DNA from: Flavobacteriales bacterium
Lineage (GTDB): Bacteria > Bacteroidota > Bacteroidia > Flavobacteriales_E > Vicingaceae
DNA length: 64,000 bases
Reading direction: 5' to 3'
Assembly: GCA_002706365.1 (NCBI GenBank)
Contig: PALM01000010.1
Location: forward strand, 1 to 64,000
The translations under genes and the position numbers were made by a program. The notes below the pieces were generated by a model. The model searched no databases and was not told where the DNA came from. It was given only the letters and a program-made list of their open reading frames with translations. The stretch's first letter is position 1. The number at the start of each line of letters is the position of its first letter. This document shows positions 43,944-53,598 of this stretch, one piece after another.

Positions 43944-43952
43944 TTTTAGCCC

Positions 43953-45254
43953 ATGAAAAAAAAGAGCATCCAAGAAATCTATGAGATCTATCTCAGTCAC
44001 CCCAAGATCACCAAAGACAGTCGGCAAATAAGCGAAGGCTGTATCTACTTTTCGCTCTCAGGTGAGAATTTCGATGGCAATAAATTTGCAGAAGATGCGA
44101 TTAAAAAAGGAGCTGCTTTTGCCGTGGTAGATAAAGAAGAGTATTGCAAAGGTGATCGATATCTTTTGGTAGAAGATAGCCTTGAATGTCTTCAAGAGCT
44201 TGCAAGACATCACAGAAGAAAATTGAATATCCCTATCATAGGGATTACCGGAAGTAATGGGAAGACAACCACCAAGGAGTTGATCCATGCGGTCTTGGCT
44301 AGTCATTATAAAACATTTGCCACAGCGGGTAATTACAACAATCATATTGGTGTTCCACTTTCCATCTTATCCATCAACAAAGAGCATGAGATGGCTGTAA
44401 TAGAAATGGGAGCTAATCATCAGGGAGAAATAGATTTTCTAAGTCATATTTCCATGCCCAATTACGGTATGATCACCAATATTGGTAAAGCCCATTTGGA
44501 AGGTTTTGGAGGAATTGAAGGTGTGAAGAAAGGAAAATCAGAGCTCTACAGATATCTGGAAAAGGTAGATGGCCTTGTATTTCTTAACGCAGATGATCCA
44601 GTATTAGAGGATCTAGCCGAGAAAAATTCTGTTTTGAGATATGGCACATCGGCGGAAGCTGATTGCAAAGCTGAGCTGGAACAAGCTCAGCCTATATTGA
44701 AGGGAAGCTGGCAATTTGGCGACTTCAAAGGAACAATCGATGCAAAAATATACGGCTCATATAATTTCTATAATATGCTAGCCGCAATATGTATTGGTAA
44801 CTACTTCAAAGTACCTGCAGAGAAGATCGACAAGGCTGTAAACTCCTATGAATCAGAAAATAATCGATCTGAGATCAGAAAAGTAGGCGATCATACAATT
44901 TACTTGGATGCATACAATGCAAATCCTTCAAGTATGAGGCTGGCAATCGATAATTTCAAGCAGCTATCTGTCGCTCAGGAAGACAAGATCCTCATATTGG
45001 GAGATATGTTTGAATTAGGTACCGACAGCAAAATAGAGCATATGGAAATCATTGCTCACTGCCAGGCACAGGAATTTGGCAAGGTATTATTTGTAGGAAA
45101 ACACTTTTCAGAGGTCGCTGCGAAGCAAAATGCCTTATCCGTTGAAACTACAGCAGAAGCGAAGAATTGGTATAAGCAGCAAAAAAAAGAGGGCGCACAC
45201 ATCTTGATCAAAGGATCAAGAGGAATGGCCCTCGAAAAGATCTTGGCTGACTAA
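43953..45254 (+). CDS. murF: UDP-N-acetylmuramoyl-tripeptide:D-alanyl-D-alanine ligase
   Basis: 433 residues with the Mur ligase P-loop GITGSNGKTTTKELI, the following NNHIGVPLSIL, EMGANHQGEIDFLSHI, TNIGKAHLEGFGGIEGVKKGKSELY and the C-terminal YLDAYNANPSSMRLAIDNF/LGDMFELG. It adds D-Ala-D-Ala to the cell-wall precursor. It is a minimal-length family member. Its stop codon abuts that of the convergent acyl-CoA dehydrogenase. Confidence 0.96.
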   Translation: MKKKSIQEIYEIYLSHPKITKDSRQISEGCIYFSLSGENFDGNKFAEDAIKKGAAFAVVDKEEYCKGDRYLLVEDSLECLQELARHHRRKLNIPIIGITGSNGKTTTKELIHAVLASHYKTFATAGNYNNHIGVPLSILSINKEHEMAVIEMGANHQGEIDFLSHISMPNYGMITNIGKAHLEGFGGIEGVKKGKSELYRYLEKVDGLVFLNADDPVLEDLAEKNSVLRYGTSAEADCKAELEQAQPILKGSWQFGDFKGTIDAKIYGSYNFYNMLAAICIGNYFKVPAEKIDKAVNSYESENNRSEIRKVGDHTIYLDAYNANPSSMRLAIDNFKQLSVAQEDKILILGDMFELGTDSKIEHMEIIAHCQAQEFGKVLFVGKHFSEVAAKQNALSVETTAEAKNWYKQQKKEGAHILIKGSRGMALEKILAD

Positions 45255-46397
45255 TTATTCAGAAAGCACTGCTCTTGAGATCACGATCTTTTGAACCTCT
45301 GTGGTTCCTTCGTAGATCTGGGTGATCTTCGCATCTCTCATTAGACGTTCAACGTGATATTCCTTCACGAATCCATATCCACCGTGAACCTGAACAGCCT
45401 CAACTGTAGTTTCCATGGCTACTCTTGAAGCAAATACTTTAGCCATTGCAGATTCCTTATCGAAATTCTTTCCTTGATCCTTCAAGCTAGCAGCTTTCAA
45501 ACATAGTAGGCGTGCCGCTTCAATTTCAGTTGCCATATCAGCCAACTTAAATGCAATAGCTTGATGTTTGTGGATTTCTTTACCAAATGCTTTACGCTCT
45601 TTTGAATATGCAAGTGCCAATTCATAAGCACCAGAAGCAATACCCAAAGCTTGAGAAGCAATTCCGATTCTACCACCTGAAAGTACCATCATGGCAAATT
45701 TGAAACCGAATCCATCTTCACCAATTCTATTTTCCTTAGGAACTTTTACATCGGTGAACATCAAAGTGTGCGTATCAGAACCGCGAATTCCCAATTTATC
45801 TTCTTTTGCTCCTACTGTAAAACCTTCCCAATCTTTCTCAACAATAAAAGCATTAATGCCTTTATGTCCTTTATCTGCATCAGTCTGAGCGATCACAATA
45901 TAGTATGAAGCTGTACCACCATTAGTGATCCAGTTCTTAGTTCCATTCAATAGATAATGATCTCCTTTATCAATAGCGCTTGTACGCTGAGATGTGGCAT
46001 CAGATCCAGCTTCAGGCTCAGAAAGGCAGAAAGCACCGATCTTCTCCCCTTTTGCTAGAGGCACTAGATATTTTTGTTTTTGTTCTTCAGTGCCGAATTT
46101 CTCAATTCCCCAGCAAACTAGAGAGTTGTTTACCGACATACATACAGAAGTAGAAGCATCGATCTTTGAGATCTCTTCCATTGCAAGCACATAAGAAACG
46201 GTATCCATTCCGCCTCCACCGTATTTAGGATCAACCATCATACCCATAAAGCCAAGTTCTCCCAATTGCTTGATCTCCTCATGTGGAAACTCTTGCTTAT
46301 TGTCTCTTTCTATCACTCCTGGCTTCAATACATTCTGGGCAAAACCCCTGGCTGCATCACGGACTGCAATTTGTTCTTCTGTTAGTTCTATATTCAT
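45255..46397 (-). CDS. Acyl-CoA dehydrogenase, short-chain/butyryl-type
   Basis: 380 residues with family signatures (CLSEPEAGSDATSQRTSA, KNWITNGGTASYYIVIAQT, YEGTTEVQKIVISRAVL). The catalytic glutamate lies in IYEGTTE, its position in short/medium-chain enzymes. It oxidises acyl-CoA to enoyl-CoA with FAD, passing electrons to ETF. Substrate chain length is inferred from the group only. No gap to murF. Confidence 0.93.
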   Translation of the reverse strand: MNIELTEEQIAVRDAARGFAQNVLKPGVIERDNKQEFPHEEIKQLGELGFMGMMVDPKYGGGGMDTVSYVLAMEEISKIDASTSVCMSVNNSLVCWGIEKFGTEEQKQKYLVPLAKGEKIGAFCLSEPEAGSDATSQRTSAIDKGDHYLLNGTKNWITNGGTASYYIVIAQTDADKGHKGINAFIVEKDWEGFTVGAKEDKLGIRGSDTHTLMFTDVKVPKENRIGEDGFGFKFAMMVLSGGRIGIASQALGIASGAYELALAYSKERKAFGKEIHKHQAIAFKLADMATEIEAARLLCLKAASLKDQGKNFDKESAMAKVFASRVAMETTVEAVQVHGGYGFVKEYHVERLMRDAKITQIYEGTTEVQKIVISRAVLSE

Positions 46398-46433
46398 AAC
46401 TTAGATTTTCTATTATGGGACCGCAAAAATACT

Positions 46434-46441
46434 CTATTTTA
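46434..46441 (-). promoter_or_regulatory. Minus-strand -7 promoter box (TATTTTTG) for acyl-CoA dehydrogenase
   Basis: CAAAAATA on the plus strand, 37 bases upstream of the acyl-CoA dehydrogenase ATG. It overlaps the region just before the divergent anmK start. Confidence 0.45.
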
Positions 46442-46446
46442 CTATT

Positions 46447-47520
46447 TTGATCAGCACATCAGATTCATATACGATCCTAGGACTGATGTCTGGAACTTCA
46501 TTGGATGGTTTGGATTTATGTTTGACCAGATTTTGGCCAAATGAAGAACAATGGAAATTCGAAATAGTTGAAGCCAAAACAATCGAATATTCAAAAGAAT
46601 GGATCGAGAGTTTAAGGAATGCTCCAAATCTGAGCGCAATCGATCTACATGTTCTCGATAGAGAGTTTGGTAGACTATTGGGTGAACTGTGTAAGAGCTT
46701 TTTGGAGTCGAAAGGTCAAAAGGCAGATCTCATCGCATCCCACGGTCATACCGTATTTCACCAGCCCGAAAGAAATTTAAGTGTACAAATAGGTCATGGA
46801 GCCTTCATAGCCGCTGCATCTGGTATTGATGTAATCTCTGACTTTCGCTCTACAGATACGGCCTATGGCGGAGAAGGAGCTCCTTTGGTGCCAATGGCAG
46901 AGAAATATCTCTTTCAAGAGCATAAAGCCTTCTTAAATGTTGGCGGAATTGCGAATACCTCTGTCCATAAAGAAGATGGACAAATTCTCGGTTTTGATAT
47001 TTGTCCGGCAAATCAAGTCCTCAATTATATTAGCAAGAAGCACTTCAATCTGGAGTACGATAAGTCGGGCAAACTGGCTAAGGAGGGAAAAGTGATCTCA
47101 GATCTACTGGAAAAATTGAACCAGATTGACTTTTACTCGAAAAAGCCACCTAAATCCTTAGGAAGAGAATTTGTAGAGAAAGAGGTTCTTCCTCTAATTG
47201 AAGTTTATGATAATGGAAAAGACCTGCTGCGCACCTTCAATGAGCATATGGCTCAACAAATTAGTCAGTCAATTAGAGATCAAAACATAGAAGAACCTAT
47301 TTTCCTGAGTGGCGGTGGTGTTTACAATCAAACATTGATCGATCTCTTAGACGTTGAAGGTGTGGAATTATTCAAAGCGAATGATAGGATGATCGATTTT
47401 AAAGAAGCACTTTGCTTTTCATTACTCGGACTTTTAAGGATCAAAGGAATACCAAATTGCCTTTCATCGGTCACCGGTGCCAGCAAAGACAGCATTGGCG
47501 GGAGTCATTATCTAGCGTAA
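46447..47520 (+). CDS. anmK: Anhydro-N-acetylmuramic acid kinase
   Basis: 357 residues with a TTG start at 46447 giving MISTSDSYTILGLMSGTSLDGLDLC. Family motifs: GLMSGTSLDG (phosphate), ASHGHTVFHQP, DFRSTDTAYGGEGAPLVP, NVGGIANTSV, GFDICPANQVLNYI and FLSGGGVYNQTLI. It phosphorylates and opens anhydro-MurNAc during cell-wall recycling. Fits the neighbourhood of murF. Confidence 0.94.
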   Translation: MISTSDSYTILGLMSGTSLDGLDLCLTRFWPNEEQWKFEIVEAKTIEYSKEWIESLRNAPNLSAIDLHVLDREFGRLLGELCKSFLESKGQKADLIASHGHTVFHQPERNLSVQIGHGAFIAAASGIDVISDFRSTDTAYGGEGAPLVPMAEKYLFQEHKAFLNVGGIANTSVHKEDGQILGFDICPANQVLNYISKKHFNLEYDKSGKLAKEGKVISDLLEKLNQIDFYSKKPPKSLGREFVEKEVLPLIEVYDNGKDLLRTFNEHMAQQISQSIRDQNIEEPIFLSGGGVYNQTLIDLLDVEGVELFKANDRMIDFKEALCFSLLGLLRIKGIPNCLSSVTGASKDSIGGSHYLA

Positions 47521-47563
47521 AAAAGTATTCCAATCAAGCCCCCTTTTAGCGAATGAAAATTGA

Positions 47564-47571
47564 TACTTTTG
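47564..47571 (+). promoter_or_regulatory. -7 promoter box (TACTTTTG) upstream of the amino-acid dehydrogenase
   Basis: TAnnTTTG match 15 bases before ATG 47587. Confidence 0.45.
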
Positions 47572-47586
47572 GGGCAAATTTGAGGC

Positions 47587-48813
47587 ATGCAGGAGCTGTT
47601 AGACCAGTATGAAAATAAAGAGCCGGAAATTGTTTTTGAATGGAAAGATTCAGAAACTGAGGCTGAAGGTTGGGTAGTAATCAACTCACTTAGAGGAGGT
47701 GCCGCCGGTGGTGGAACCAGAATGAGAAAAGGCTTAGACAAGCATGAAGTTACTTCTTTGGCAAAAACCATGGAAGTAAAGTTCACCGTATCCGGTCCTG
47801 CAATTGGAGGAGCTAAATCCGGAATCAACTTCGATCCATCAGACCCTAGAAAAGAAGGTGTTTTAAAACGTTGGTTCAAGGCAGTTTCTCCCCTTTTGAA
47901 AAGCTATTATGGAACCGGTGGAGACCTTAATGTGGATGAGATCCACGAGGTTATTCCTATTACAGAAGAATGCGGTGTTTGGCATCCTCAAGAAGGGGTA
48001 TTCAACGGACATTTTCAGCCTTCTGAAGCAGAAAAGATCAACAGAATTGGTCAGTTGAGACATGGTGTATTGAAGATCGTTGAAGATTCAAAATACAGTC
48101 CGAAAGTCGAGCGCAAATATGTAGTTGCCGACATGATCACAGGTTATGGTGTAGCTGAATCTGTAAGACATTATTACAATATCTATGGTGGCAATCTAAA
48201 AAATAAGAGAGCCATTGTGCAAGGATGGGGAAATGTGGGGTCTGCTGCGGCCTTCTATCTAGCCCAGGAAGGTGCGAAGATCGTTGGTATCATTGATCGG
48301 GAAGGTGGATTGATCAATCAAGATGGATTTAGTCTTGAAGAGATCAGAACACTTTTCTTGAATAAGAAAGGCAATCAATTGGCTGCAGATGATATGATCC
48401 CATTTGATGAGATCAATAGTAAGATTTGGGATTTAGATGCCGAGATCTTTTTACCATGTGCTGCATCTAGGTTGATTCAAAAAGATCAAGTAGATCGTAT
48501 GATCTCAAACGGACTTGAGGTAATTTCTGCAGGTGCAAATGTGCCATTTGCCGATCCGGAGATCTTTTTTGGACCTATTGCTAAGTATACCGATGAACAA
48601 ATCAGTGTGATTCCAGATTTTATTTCTAATTGTGGAATGGCTAGGGTATTTGCATATCTGATGTCTCAAAAGGCCAGTATGCAAGATGAAGATATTTTCA
48701 AAGACACCTCTGAAACTGTGAAGAAAGCATTGGAAGAGGTTCACTCTAAATCAAATGATAAGCAAAGGATTGCCCAAACGGCATTTCAGCTTGCGCTCAA
48801 TAAACTAATGTAA
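47587..48813 (+). CDS. Glu/Leu/Phe/Val dehydrogenase
   Basis: 408 residues with family motifs: GGAAGGGTRMRKGL, KFTVSGPAIGGAKSGINFDPSDPRKEGVLKRW (catalytic-lysine region), YGTGGDLNVDEIHEVIPI, ADMITGYGVAESV and the NAD(P)-binding AIVQGWGNVGSAAAFYLAQEGAKIVGIIDREG. It oxidatively deaminates an amino acid, most often glutamate or leucine; the substrate cannot be read from the sequence by eye. It precedes nhaD by 12 bases. Confidence 0.9.
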   Translation: MQELLDQYENKEPEIVFEWKDSETEAEGWVVINSLRGGAAGGGTRMRKGLDKHEVTSLAKTMEVKFTVSGPAIGGAKSGINFDPSDPRKEGVLKRWFKAVSPLLKSYYGTGGDLNVDEIHEVIPITEECGVWHPQEGVFNGHFQPSEAEKINRIGQLRHGVLKIVEDSKYSPKVERKYVVADMITGYGVAESVRHYYNIYGGNLKNKRAIVQGWGNVGSAAAFYLAQEGAKIVGIIDREGGLINQDGFSLEEIRTLFLNKKGNQLAADDMIPFDEINSKIWDLDAEIFLPCAASRLIQKDQVDRMISNGLEVISAGANVPFADPEIFFGPIAKYTDEQISVIPDFISNCGMARVFAYLMSQKASMQDEDIFKDTSETVKKALEEVHSKSNDKQRIAQTAFQLALNKLM

Positions 48814-48825
48814 TACAGAAAGCGG

Positions 48826-50238
48826 ATGTACACTTTAATGGTTGTAATTTTTATTCTGGGCTATGTAATGATAGCCTTTGAACATCCGCTTAAGATTGAC
48901 AAAGCAGCACCGGCTTTATTGATTGCTGTTCTTGGGTGGACGGTCTATGTCTTTGGAATGGAAAGCATTCTGATGAATAGCAGTGCTTTCCTAGATTACG
49001 TTAAACCACAAGGTGATTTTGATATCAAAGAGCTTATTCACGAACATGGAAATCATTTCATAGTTCATGAACTTGCTCATCATCTCACCCACCATTCAGA
49101 GATCATCTTCTTTTTGATCGGCGCAATGACAATTGTAGAGTTGGTTGACGCTCACGAAGGTTTTGCAGTGATCACTGATCGAATTAAAACAAAGAATAAG
49201 GTCAAACTACTCTGGATTGTCTGTATACTCACCTTCTTCTTCTCTGCTGCTCTAGACAACCTGACTACTTCTATTGTAATGATCTCATTGCTTAGAAAGC
49301 TGATAGCAGATAAGAAGGATCGTTGGTTCTTTGCAGGATTGGTAATTATCTCTGCCAATGCAGGAGGTGCTTGGTCTCCGATTGGTGACGTAACAACCAC
49401 CATGCTTTGGATTGGAACTCAGATCTCAGCAGGCAATGTGATCACTGAGCTTTTCATGCCAAGTTTGATCTGTATGTTGATTCCTCTACTCTATCTTACT
49501 TTCACGCAAAAGGGAGAGGTTGCTCGTCCTGAAGAGAAGAAAGCTGCAGAGCATGAACTAGATAAAACCACTCCTTTTGAAAGGAATCTGATCTTCTTTT
49601 TAGGCGTTGCCTTATTGCTGTTTGTGCCTGTTTTCAAGACCATTACCCACCTACCTCCTTATATGGGGATGATGTTTGGACTTGGTGTACTATGGGTAGT
49701 TACTGAGGTAATTCACCGTTCAAAGAATCATGAGCATAAATCGGAACTATCGGTAATTGGAGTATTGAGAAAGATCGATATTGTAAGTGTCTTGTTCTTC
49801 TTGGGTATTTTGATTGCAATCTCAAGCTTACAATCTGCCGGTCATCTTACTGCTTTAGCGAAAGTATTGGATGAGAATCTAGGTAACATCTATTTAGTGA
49901 ATATCTTCATTGGCTTGCTTTCCGCGATTGTGGATAACGTTCCTTTGGTTGCGGCATCAATGGGTATGTATCCAATCGTATCTCCCGACTTACTTGCTAC
50001 GCTTAGTCCTGAAAATGCAGAATACTACAAGCATTTTGTGCAGGATGGGAACTTCTGGGAATTCCTGGCATATTGTGCCGGTACAGGTGGAAGCGCGCTA
50101 ATCATTGGATCAGCAGCCGGTGTTGCAGTGATGGGTATGGAGCGCATCGACTTTATTTGGTACTTGAAAAGAATGAGTTTACTGGCTATCCTTGGTTATG
50201 CAGCCGGTGCAGCTTACTACATTGCATTTGTAGCATAA
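48826..50238 (+). CDS. nhaD: NhaD-type sodium/proton antiporter
   Basis: 470 residues with about 11-13 hydrophobic helices of the arsenite-permease/NhaD superfamily. Recognisable segments: HHLTHHSEIIFFLIGAMTIVELVDAHEGFAVITDRI, SAALDNLTTSIVMISLLRKLI, IISANAGGAWSPIGDVTTTMLWIGTQI, SAIVDNVPLVAASMGMYPI and GTGGSALIIGSAAGVAVMGMERIDF. It exports sodium for protons, which fits a marine or saline habitat. An extracytoplasmic His-rich segment (HEHGNHFIVHELAHHLTHH) is notable. Confidence 0.93.
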   Translation: MYTLMVVIFILGYVMIAFEHPLKIDKAAPALLIAVLGWTVYVFGMESILMNSSAFLDYVKPQGDFDIKELIHEHGNHFIVHELAHHLTHHSEIIFFLIGAMTIVELVDAHEGFAVITDRIKTKNKVKLLWIVCILTFFFSAALDNLTTSIVMISLLRKLIADKKDRWFFAGLVIISANAGGAWSPIGDVTTTMLWIGTQISAGNVITELFMPSLICMLIPLLYLTFTQKGEVARPEEKKAAEHELDKTTPFERNLIFFLGVALLLFVPVFKTITHLPPYMGMMFGLGVLWVVTEVIHRSKNHEHKSELSVIGVLRKIDIVSVLFFLGILIAISSLQSAGHLTALAKVLDENLGNIYLVNIFIGLLSAIVDNVPLVAASMGMYPIVSPDLLATLSPENAEYYKHFVQDGNFWEFLAYCAGTGGSALIIGSAAGVAVMGMERIDFIWYLKRMSLLAILGYAAGAAYYIAFVA

Positions 50239-50342
50239 AGACCTACAATAAAACTAACACTTTCCTGTTTACAAGTCGGAGAAGGCCTAAGACCCTTTAG
50301 CTTCTTTAGACCTAACTTAGTGATGCTTATAATAAACTTCGC

Positions 50343-51056
50343 ATGCGTATACCATTGAATCAAATAAATGTTGCCGATGCAGGCAGCGACTCTTTAGCTG
50401 CCGCTGAAGCTACCACAGAAGAAACTCTGTCGATCCTTGAACTGATCACTACTGGAGGTATTGGAGGAATCATCATCATGATCACCCTCTTTATCTTATC
50501 AGTGATTGCAGTTTATATCTTCATTGAGCGATACCTCACCATAAAGAGGGCCGCTAAGGAAGATGTGAATTTCATGAATGAGATCAAGGATTTCATTCAC
50601 GACGGCAAACTAGAGGCTGCTAGGTCGCTTTGTAAGAGTACCACTACTCCAATTGCCAGAATGATTGAAAAGGGAGTAAATAGAATTGGCAAACCACTAG
50701 GAGATATTGCTGCAGCGATTGAAAATACCGGAAAATTGGAGCTTTTCAAGCTTGAGAAGAATCTAGCTACTCTAGCTACCATTTCCGGAGCAGCCCCGAT
50801 GATCGGTTTCTTGGGAACGGTTATAGGGATGATATTAGCATTTCACGAGATGGCCTCGGCAGGAGGAAATATTGATGTAGAAATGTTAGCTGAGGGAATT
50901 TATACGGCGATGGTAACCACTGTAGCCGGTTTGGTAGTTGGTATTATTGCCTATATCGCATATAACCTCTTAGTAGCTAAAGTAGAGAAAGTGGTATTTA
51001 AGATGGAGGCCAGAACAACTGAATTCCTCGACATCCTTAACGAACCAGCGAAGTAA
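50343..51056 (+). CDS. exbB: ExbB/TolQ-type proton channel protein
   Basis: 237 residues with the MotA/TolQ/ExbB fold: helix 1 IIIMITLFILSVIAVYIFIERYLTI, then the soluble segment, helix 2 LATISGAAPMIGFLGTVIGMILAF and helix 3 MVTTVAGLVVGIIAYIAYNLLV. With ExbD it couples the proton gradient to TonB for outer-membrane transport. It is the first gene of an exbB-exbD-tonB-folC operon (spacings 2, overlap 1 and overlap 4). Confidence 0.93.
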   Translation: MRIPLNQINVADAGSDSLAAAEATTEETLSILELITTGGIGGIIIMITLFILSVIAVYIFIERYLTIKRAAKEDVNFMNEIKDFIHDGKLEAARSLCKSTTTPIARMIEKGVNRIGKPLGDIAAAIENTGKLELFKLEKNLATLATISGAAPMIGFLGTVIGMILAFHEMASAGGNIDVEMLAEGIYTAMVTTVAGLVVGIIAYIAYNLLVAKVEKVVFKMEARTTEFLDILNEPAK

Positions 51057-51058
51057 TT

Positions 51059-51451
51059 ATGGCAATAAGAAGCAGAAATAAGGTAAGTCCGAATTTCAAC
51101 ATGTCGTCAATGACCGACATCGTTTTCCTATTGTTGATCTTCTTCATGCTTACCTCCACTTTGGTGAGTCCGAATGCACTAAAACTGCTCTTACCGAACT
51201 CATCGAGTAAGACATTGGCGCCACAAACAGTATCTGTTTCTGTAACCAAAGAGCTAGAATATTACGTAGACAAGCAAAAAGTACCTTTCGCACAATTGGA
51301 ATTAATGATCTTGGATAAGATGGGAAATAATCCAGAGAACTCCATTATCCTCCATGTAGACAAGAGCATTCCAGTAGAAGAAGCTGTGAAAGTAATGGAT
51401 ATTGCCAGCAGAAATAAATTCAAAATGGTGCTGGCTACAAAACCTAAGTAA
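51059..51451 (+). CDS. exbD: ExbD/TolR-type protein
   Basis: 130 residues with one N-terminal transmembrane helix (MTDIVFLLLIFFMLTSTLV, with the conserved Asp) and a periplasmic alpha/beta domain. Start is two bases after exbB; its stop overlaps the tonB start by one base. Confidence 0.92.
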   Translation: MAIRSRNKVSPNFNMSSMTDIVFLLLIFFMLTSTLVSPNALKLLLPNSSSKTLAPQTVSVSVTKELEYYVDKQKVPFAQLELMILDKMGNNPENSIILHVDKSIPVEEAVKVMDIASRNKFKMVLATKPK

Positions 51452-52239
51452 TGGATTACGATCAGGACAAGAATCGCAAAAAAGGTTTGATCACTAGTAT
51501 AGTGGTCCATCTGGCTTTGATCCTGATCTTTGCCTTTTTTGGGATGTCGTATACCATTCCACCACCTGAAGAAGAAGGAATTACCATCAATTTTGGCTTT
51601 ACAGATGCAGGCTCTGGAGATGTTCAGGCCAGTAGTCCGGAACAGCCTGTAGAGGAAACAGTTGAGGAGCAAGTAGAAGAAAGCAGCCAGGAAACTGCCA
51701 CTGAAGAGATTCTGGAACAAAGCGTTGAAGAAAGCGCTGCAATCCCAAAAGAAGAAAAGCAAGAAGAGAAAAAAGAGGAAGAAAAACCGGTTGAGAAAGA
51801 GCCGGAACCTCAGCCTGACAAGAATCTGAGTGATGCTCTGAACAAATGGAAGAGCAATAAGGATCAAAGCTCTAGTGGTGATGGAACTACCAATCAGCAG
51901 GGAGATCAGGGAAGACAAGATGGAGACCCAAATAGCAATAACTACATTGGTGGTGGAAGTGGCAATGGAACAGAATATAATTTGAGCGGACGTTCAATGG
52001 TAAGCTCTCCAAAGATCCAAGACAATTCACAAGATGAGGGAAAAGTGGTAGTTACCATTATAGTAGATAAGAATGGAAGAGTATTAAGAGCAGAACCGGG
52101 CGCTAGAGGATCCACCACTACAAGTCCGATCTTGTATAAAAAGGCCAAGGAAGCTGCCTTGAAGACAAAGTTCAATGCCAATCCAAATGCTGCTGAAGAG
52201 CAGAAAGGAACCATGACCTTCATTTTCATCTTGAATTGA
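51451..52239 (+). CDS. TonB-family energy transducer
   Basis: 262 residues: N-terminal transmembrane helix (GLITSIVVHLALILIFAFFGM), then a Glu/Pro/Lys-rich spacer (residues ~60-130) and a Ser/Asn/Gly-rich stretch, then a C-terminal domain (VVVTIIVDKNGRVLRAEPGARGSTTTSPILYKKAKEAALKTKFN). It spans the periplasm to energise TonB-dependent receptors such as the one at the left edge. It overlaps folC by four bases. Confidence 0.88.
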   Translation: MDYDQDKNRKKGLITSIVVHLALILIFAFFGMSYTIPPPEEEGITINFGFTDAGSGDVQASSPEQPVEETVEEQVEESSQETATEEILEQSVEESAAIPKEEKQEEKKEEEKPVEKEPEPQPDKNLSDALNKWKSNKDQSSSGDGTTNQQGDQGRQDGDPNSNNYIGGGSGNGTEYNLSGRSMVSSPKIQDNSQDEGKVVVTIIVDKNGRVLRAEPGARGSTTTSPILYKKAKEAALKTKFNANPNAAEEQKGTMTFIFILN

Positions 52240-53465
52240 GAACTTATCAAGAGACGCTCGATTATCTGTATAGTCAGCTGCCCATGTACCAACGTGAGGG
52301 TAAGTCGGCATTCAAAAAAGACTTGAATAACACCATTGCCCTTTGTGAGGCATTGGGTAATCCCGAAAAGAAATTCAAAAGCATACACCTTGCCGGCACT
52401 AATGGTAAGGGAAGTTGCGCACATATGCTGGCCTCTATTTTTCAGGAGGCGGGATATAAAACTGGATTATACACCTCCCCTCACCTAAAAGATTATCGCG
52501 AGCGCATTAAGGTAAATGGGAAGTTGATCCCTGAAACTGAAGTGATGGAATTTGTAAATAGTTATGATGATACTTTCTCTAAGATCAAACCATCATTCTT
52601 CGAATGGACAGTTGCATTGGCGTTCCATCATTTTGCAAAAGAAGGTGTAGATATAGCGATCATAGAAACCGGTTTAGGAGGGAGATTGGACTCTACCAAT
52701 GTGATTGATCCCGAAATGAGTATGATCACCAATATTGGATGGGATCATATGGATATGCTCGGTGATACTCTTGAAAAGATCGCCAAGGAGAAAGCCGGCA
52801 TAATCAAAAAGCATAAGCCTGTAGTAATTGGTAACACTTCAAATGTGAAGTCTGTCTTTGAAGAGAAAGCAGAACAATGCAATTCTAAAGTCTATTTCGC
52901 TGAAGAATATCGTATCCCAGATGATCTAAAAACTGAGTTAAGAGGAAAATATCAATCTGAGAACCTAAGAACAGTCTTTACAACTTGGCTGTGCATTAGA
53001 AGAACAGATGAGATAGTTTATCAAATAAGCTATCCACAACTGCAAAAGGGGCTACTGAAAGTAATCGAGAACACCGGATTAAGAGGACGATGGGAGACTT
53101 TGTCTGAAGATCCAAAGGTGATTGCAGATGTGGCTCACAATGAAGATGGCTTGAAGTGGGTAATGCAACAATTAAAAGAAGAGGAATTCGAGAAGCTCCA
53201 TATTGTTTTAGGTCTTGTAAAAGATAAAGCTGTAGAAAAGATCCTGAGCTATTTCCCCAACTCTGCCCAATACTATTTCTGTGAAGCAAAAGTCCCCAGA
53301 GCGCTGTCGGTCAATGTACTAGAACAAGCCGCAAAACAAGCTGGATTAGAGGGAAAAAGCTATGTGTCTGTAGCTTCTGCAATAGCTGCTGCCAAAGGGA
53401 ATGCAGCTAAAAACGACCTCATCTATATCGGTGGTAGCAACTTTGTGGTAGCAGAGGCAATTTAA
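52236..53465 (+). CDS. folC: Folylpolyglutamate/dihydrofolate synthase
   Basis: 409 residues with FolC motifs: SIHLAGTNGKGSCAHMLASIF (P-loop), YTSPHLKDYRERIKVNG, IIETGLGGRLDSTNVIDPEMSMITNIGWDHMDMLGDTLEKIAKEKAGIIK and ADVAHNEDGLKWVMQQL. It adds glutamates to folates. It ends 58 bases before the tRNA-Val gene and may be the last gene of the exbB operon. Confidence 0.95.
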   Translation: MRTYQETLDYLYSQLPMYQREGKSAFKKDLNNTIALCEALGNPEKKFKSIHLAGTNGKGSCAHMLASIFQEAGYKTGLYTSPHLKDYRERIKVNGKLIPETEVMEFVNSYDDTFSKIKPSFFEWTVALAFHHFAKEGVDIAIIETGLGGRLDSTNVIDPEMSMITNIGWDHMDMLGDTLEKIAKEKAGIIKKHKPVVIGNTSNVKSVFEEKAEQCNSKVYFAEEYRIPDDLKTELRGKYQSENLRTVFTTWLCIRRTDEIVYQISYPQLQKGLLKVIENTGLRGRWETLSEDPKVIADVAHNEDGLKWVMQQLKEEEFEKLHIVLGLVKDKAVEKILSYFPNSAQYYFCEAKVPRALSVNVLEQAAKQAGLEGKSYVSVASAIAAAKGNAAKNDLIYIGGSNFVVAEAI

Positions 53466-53478
53466 TTTTTAAAAAAAG

Positions 53479-53508
53479 TTGCCATAATTCACTTTTCATG
53501 TATATTTG
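53479..53508 (+). promoter_or_regulatory. Promoter of the first tRNA-Val gene
   Basis: TTG at 53479-53481, 19-base spacer, then TATATTTG at 53501-53508: a full match to the Bacteroidota -33/-7 consensus. Transcription would start about 53515, nine bases before the tRNA. Confidence 0.75.
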
Positions 53509-53523
53509 CACTCCCAATTTTCG

Positions 53524-53598
53524 GGGCGAATAGCTCAGCTGGTTCAGAGCACCTCGTTTACACCGAGGGGGTCGGGAGTTCGAATCTCTCTTCGCCCA
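53524..53598 (+). tRNA. tRNA-Val (anticodon TAC)
   Basis: 75-nt cloverleaf: acceptor GGGCGAA/TTCGCCC, D arm GCTCAGCTGGTTCAGAGC, anticodon stem CCTCG/CGAGG with loop TTTACAC (anticodon TAC reads GUA), T arm with GTTCGAATC. Discriminator A at 53598; CCA is not encoded. Followed by a strong palindrome terminator. Confidence 0.95.

Noticed and set aside
51262-51918. 218-codon minus-strand ORF opposite exbD/tonB
   Set aside because: Its Phe/Leu-rich runs are the antisense of the Glu/Lys-rich TonB spacer; the sense genes are certain.
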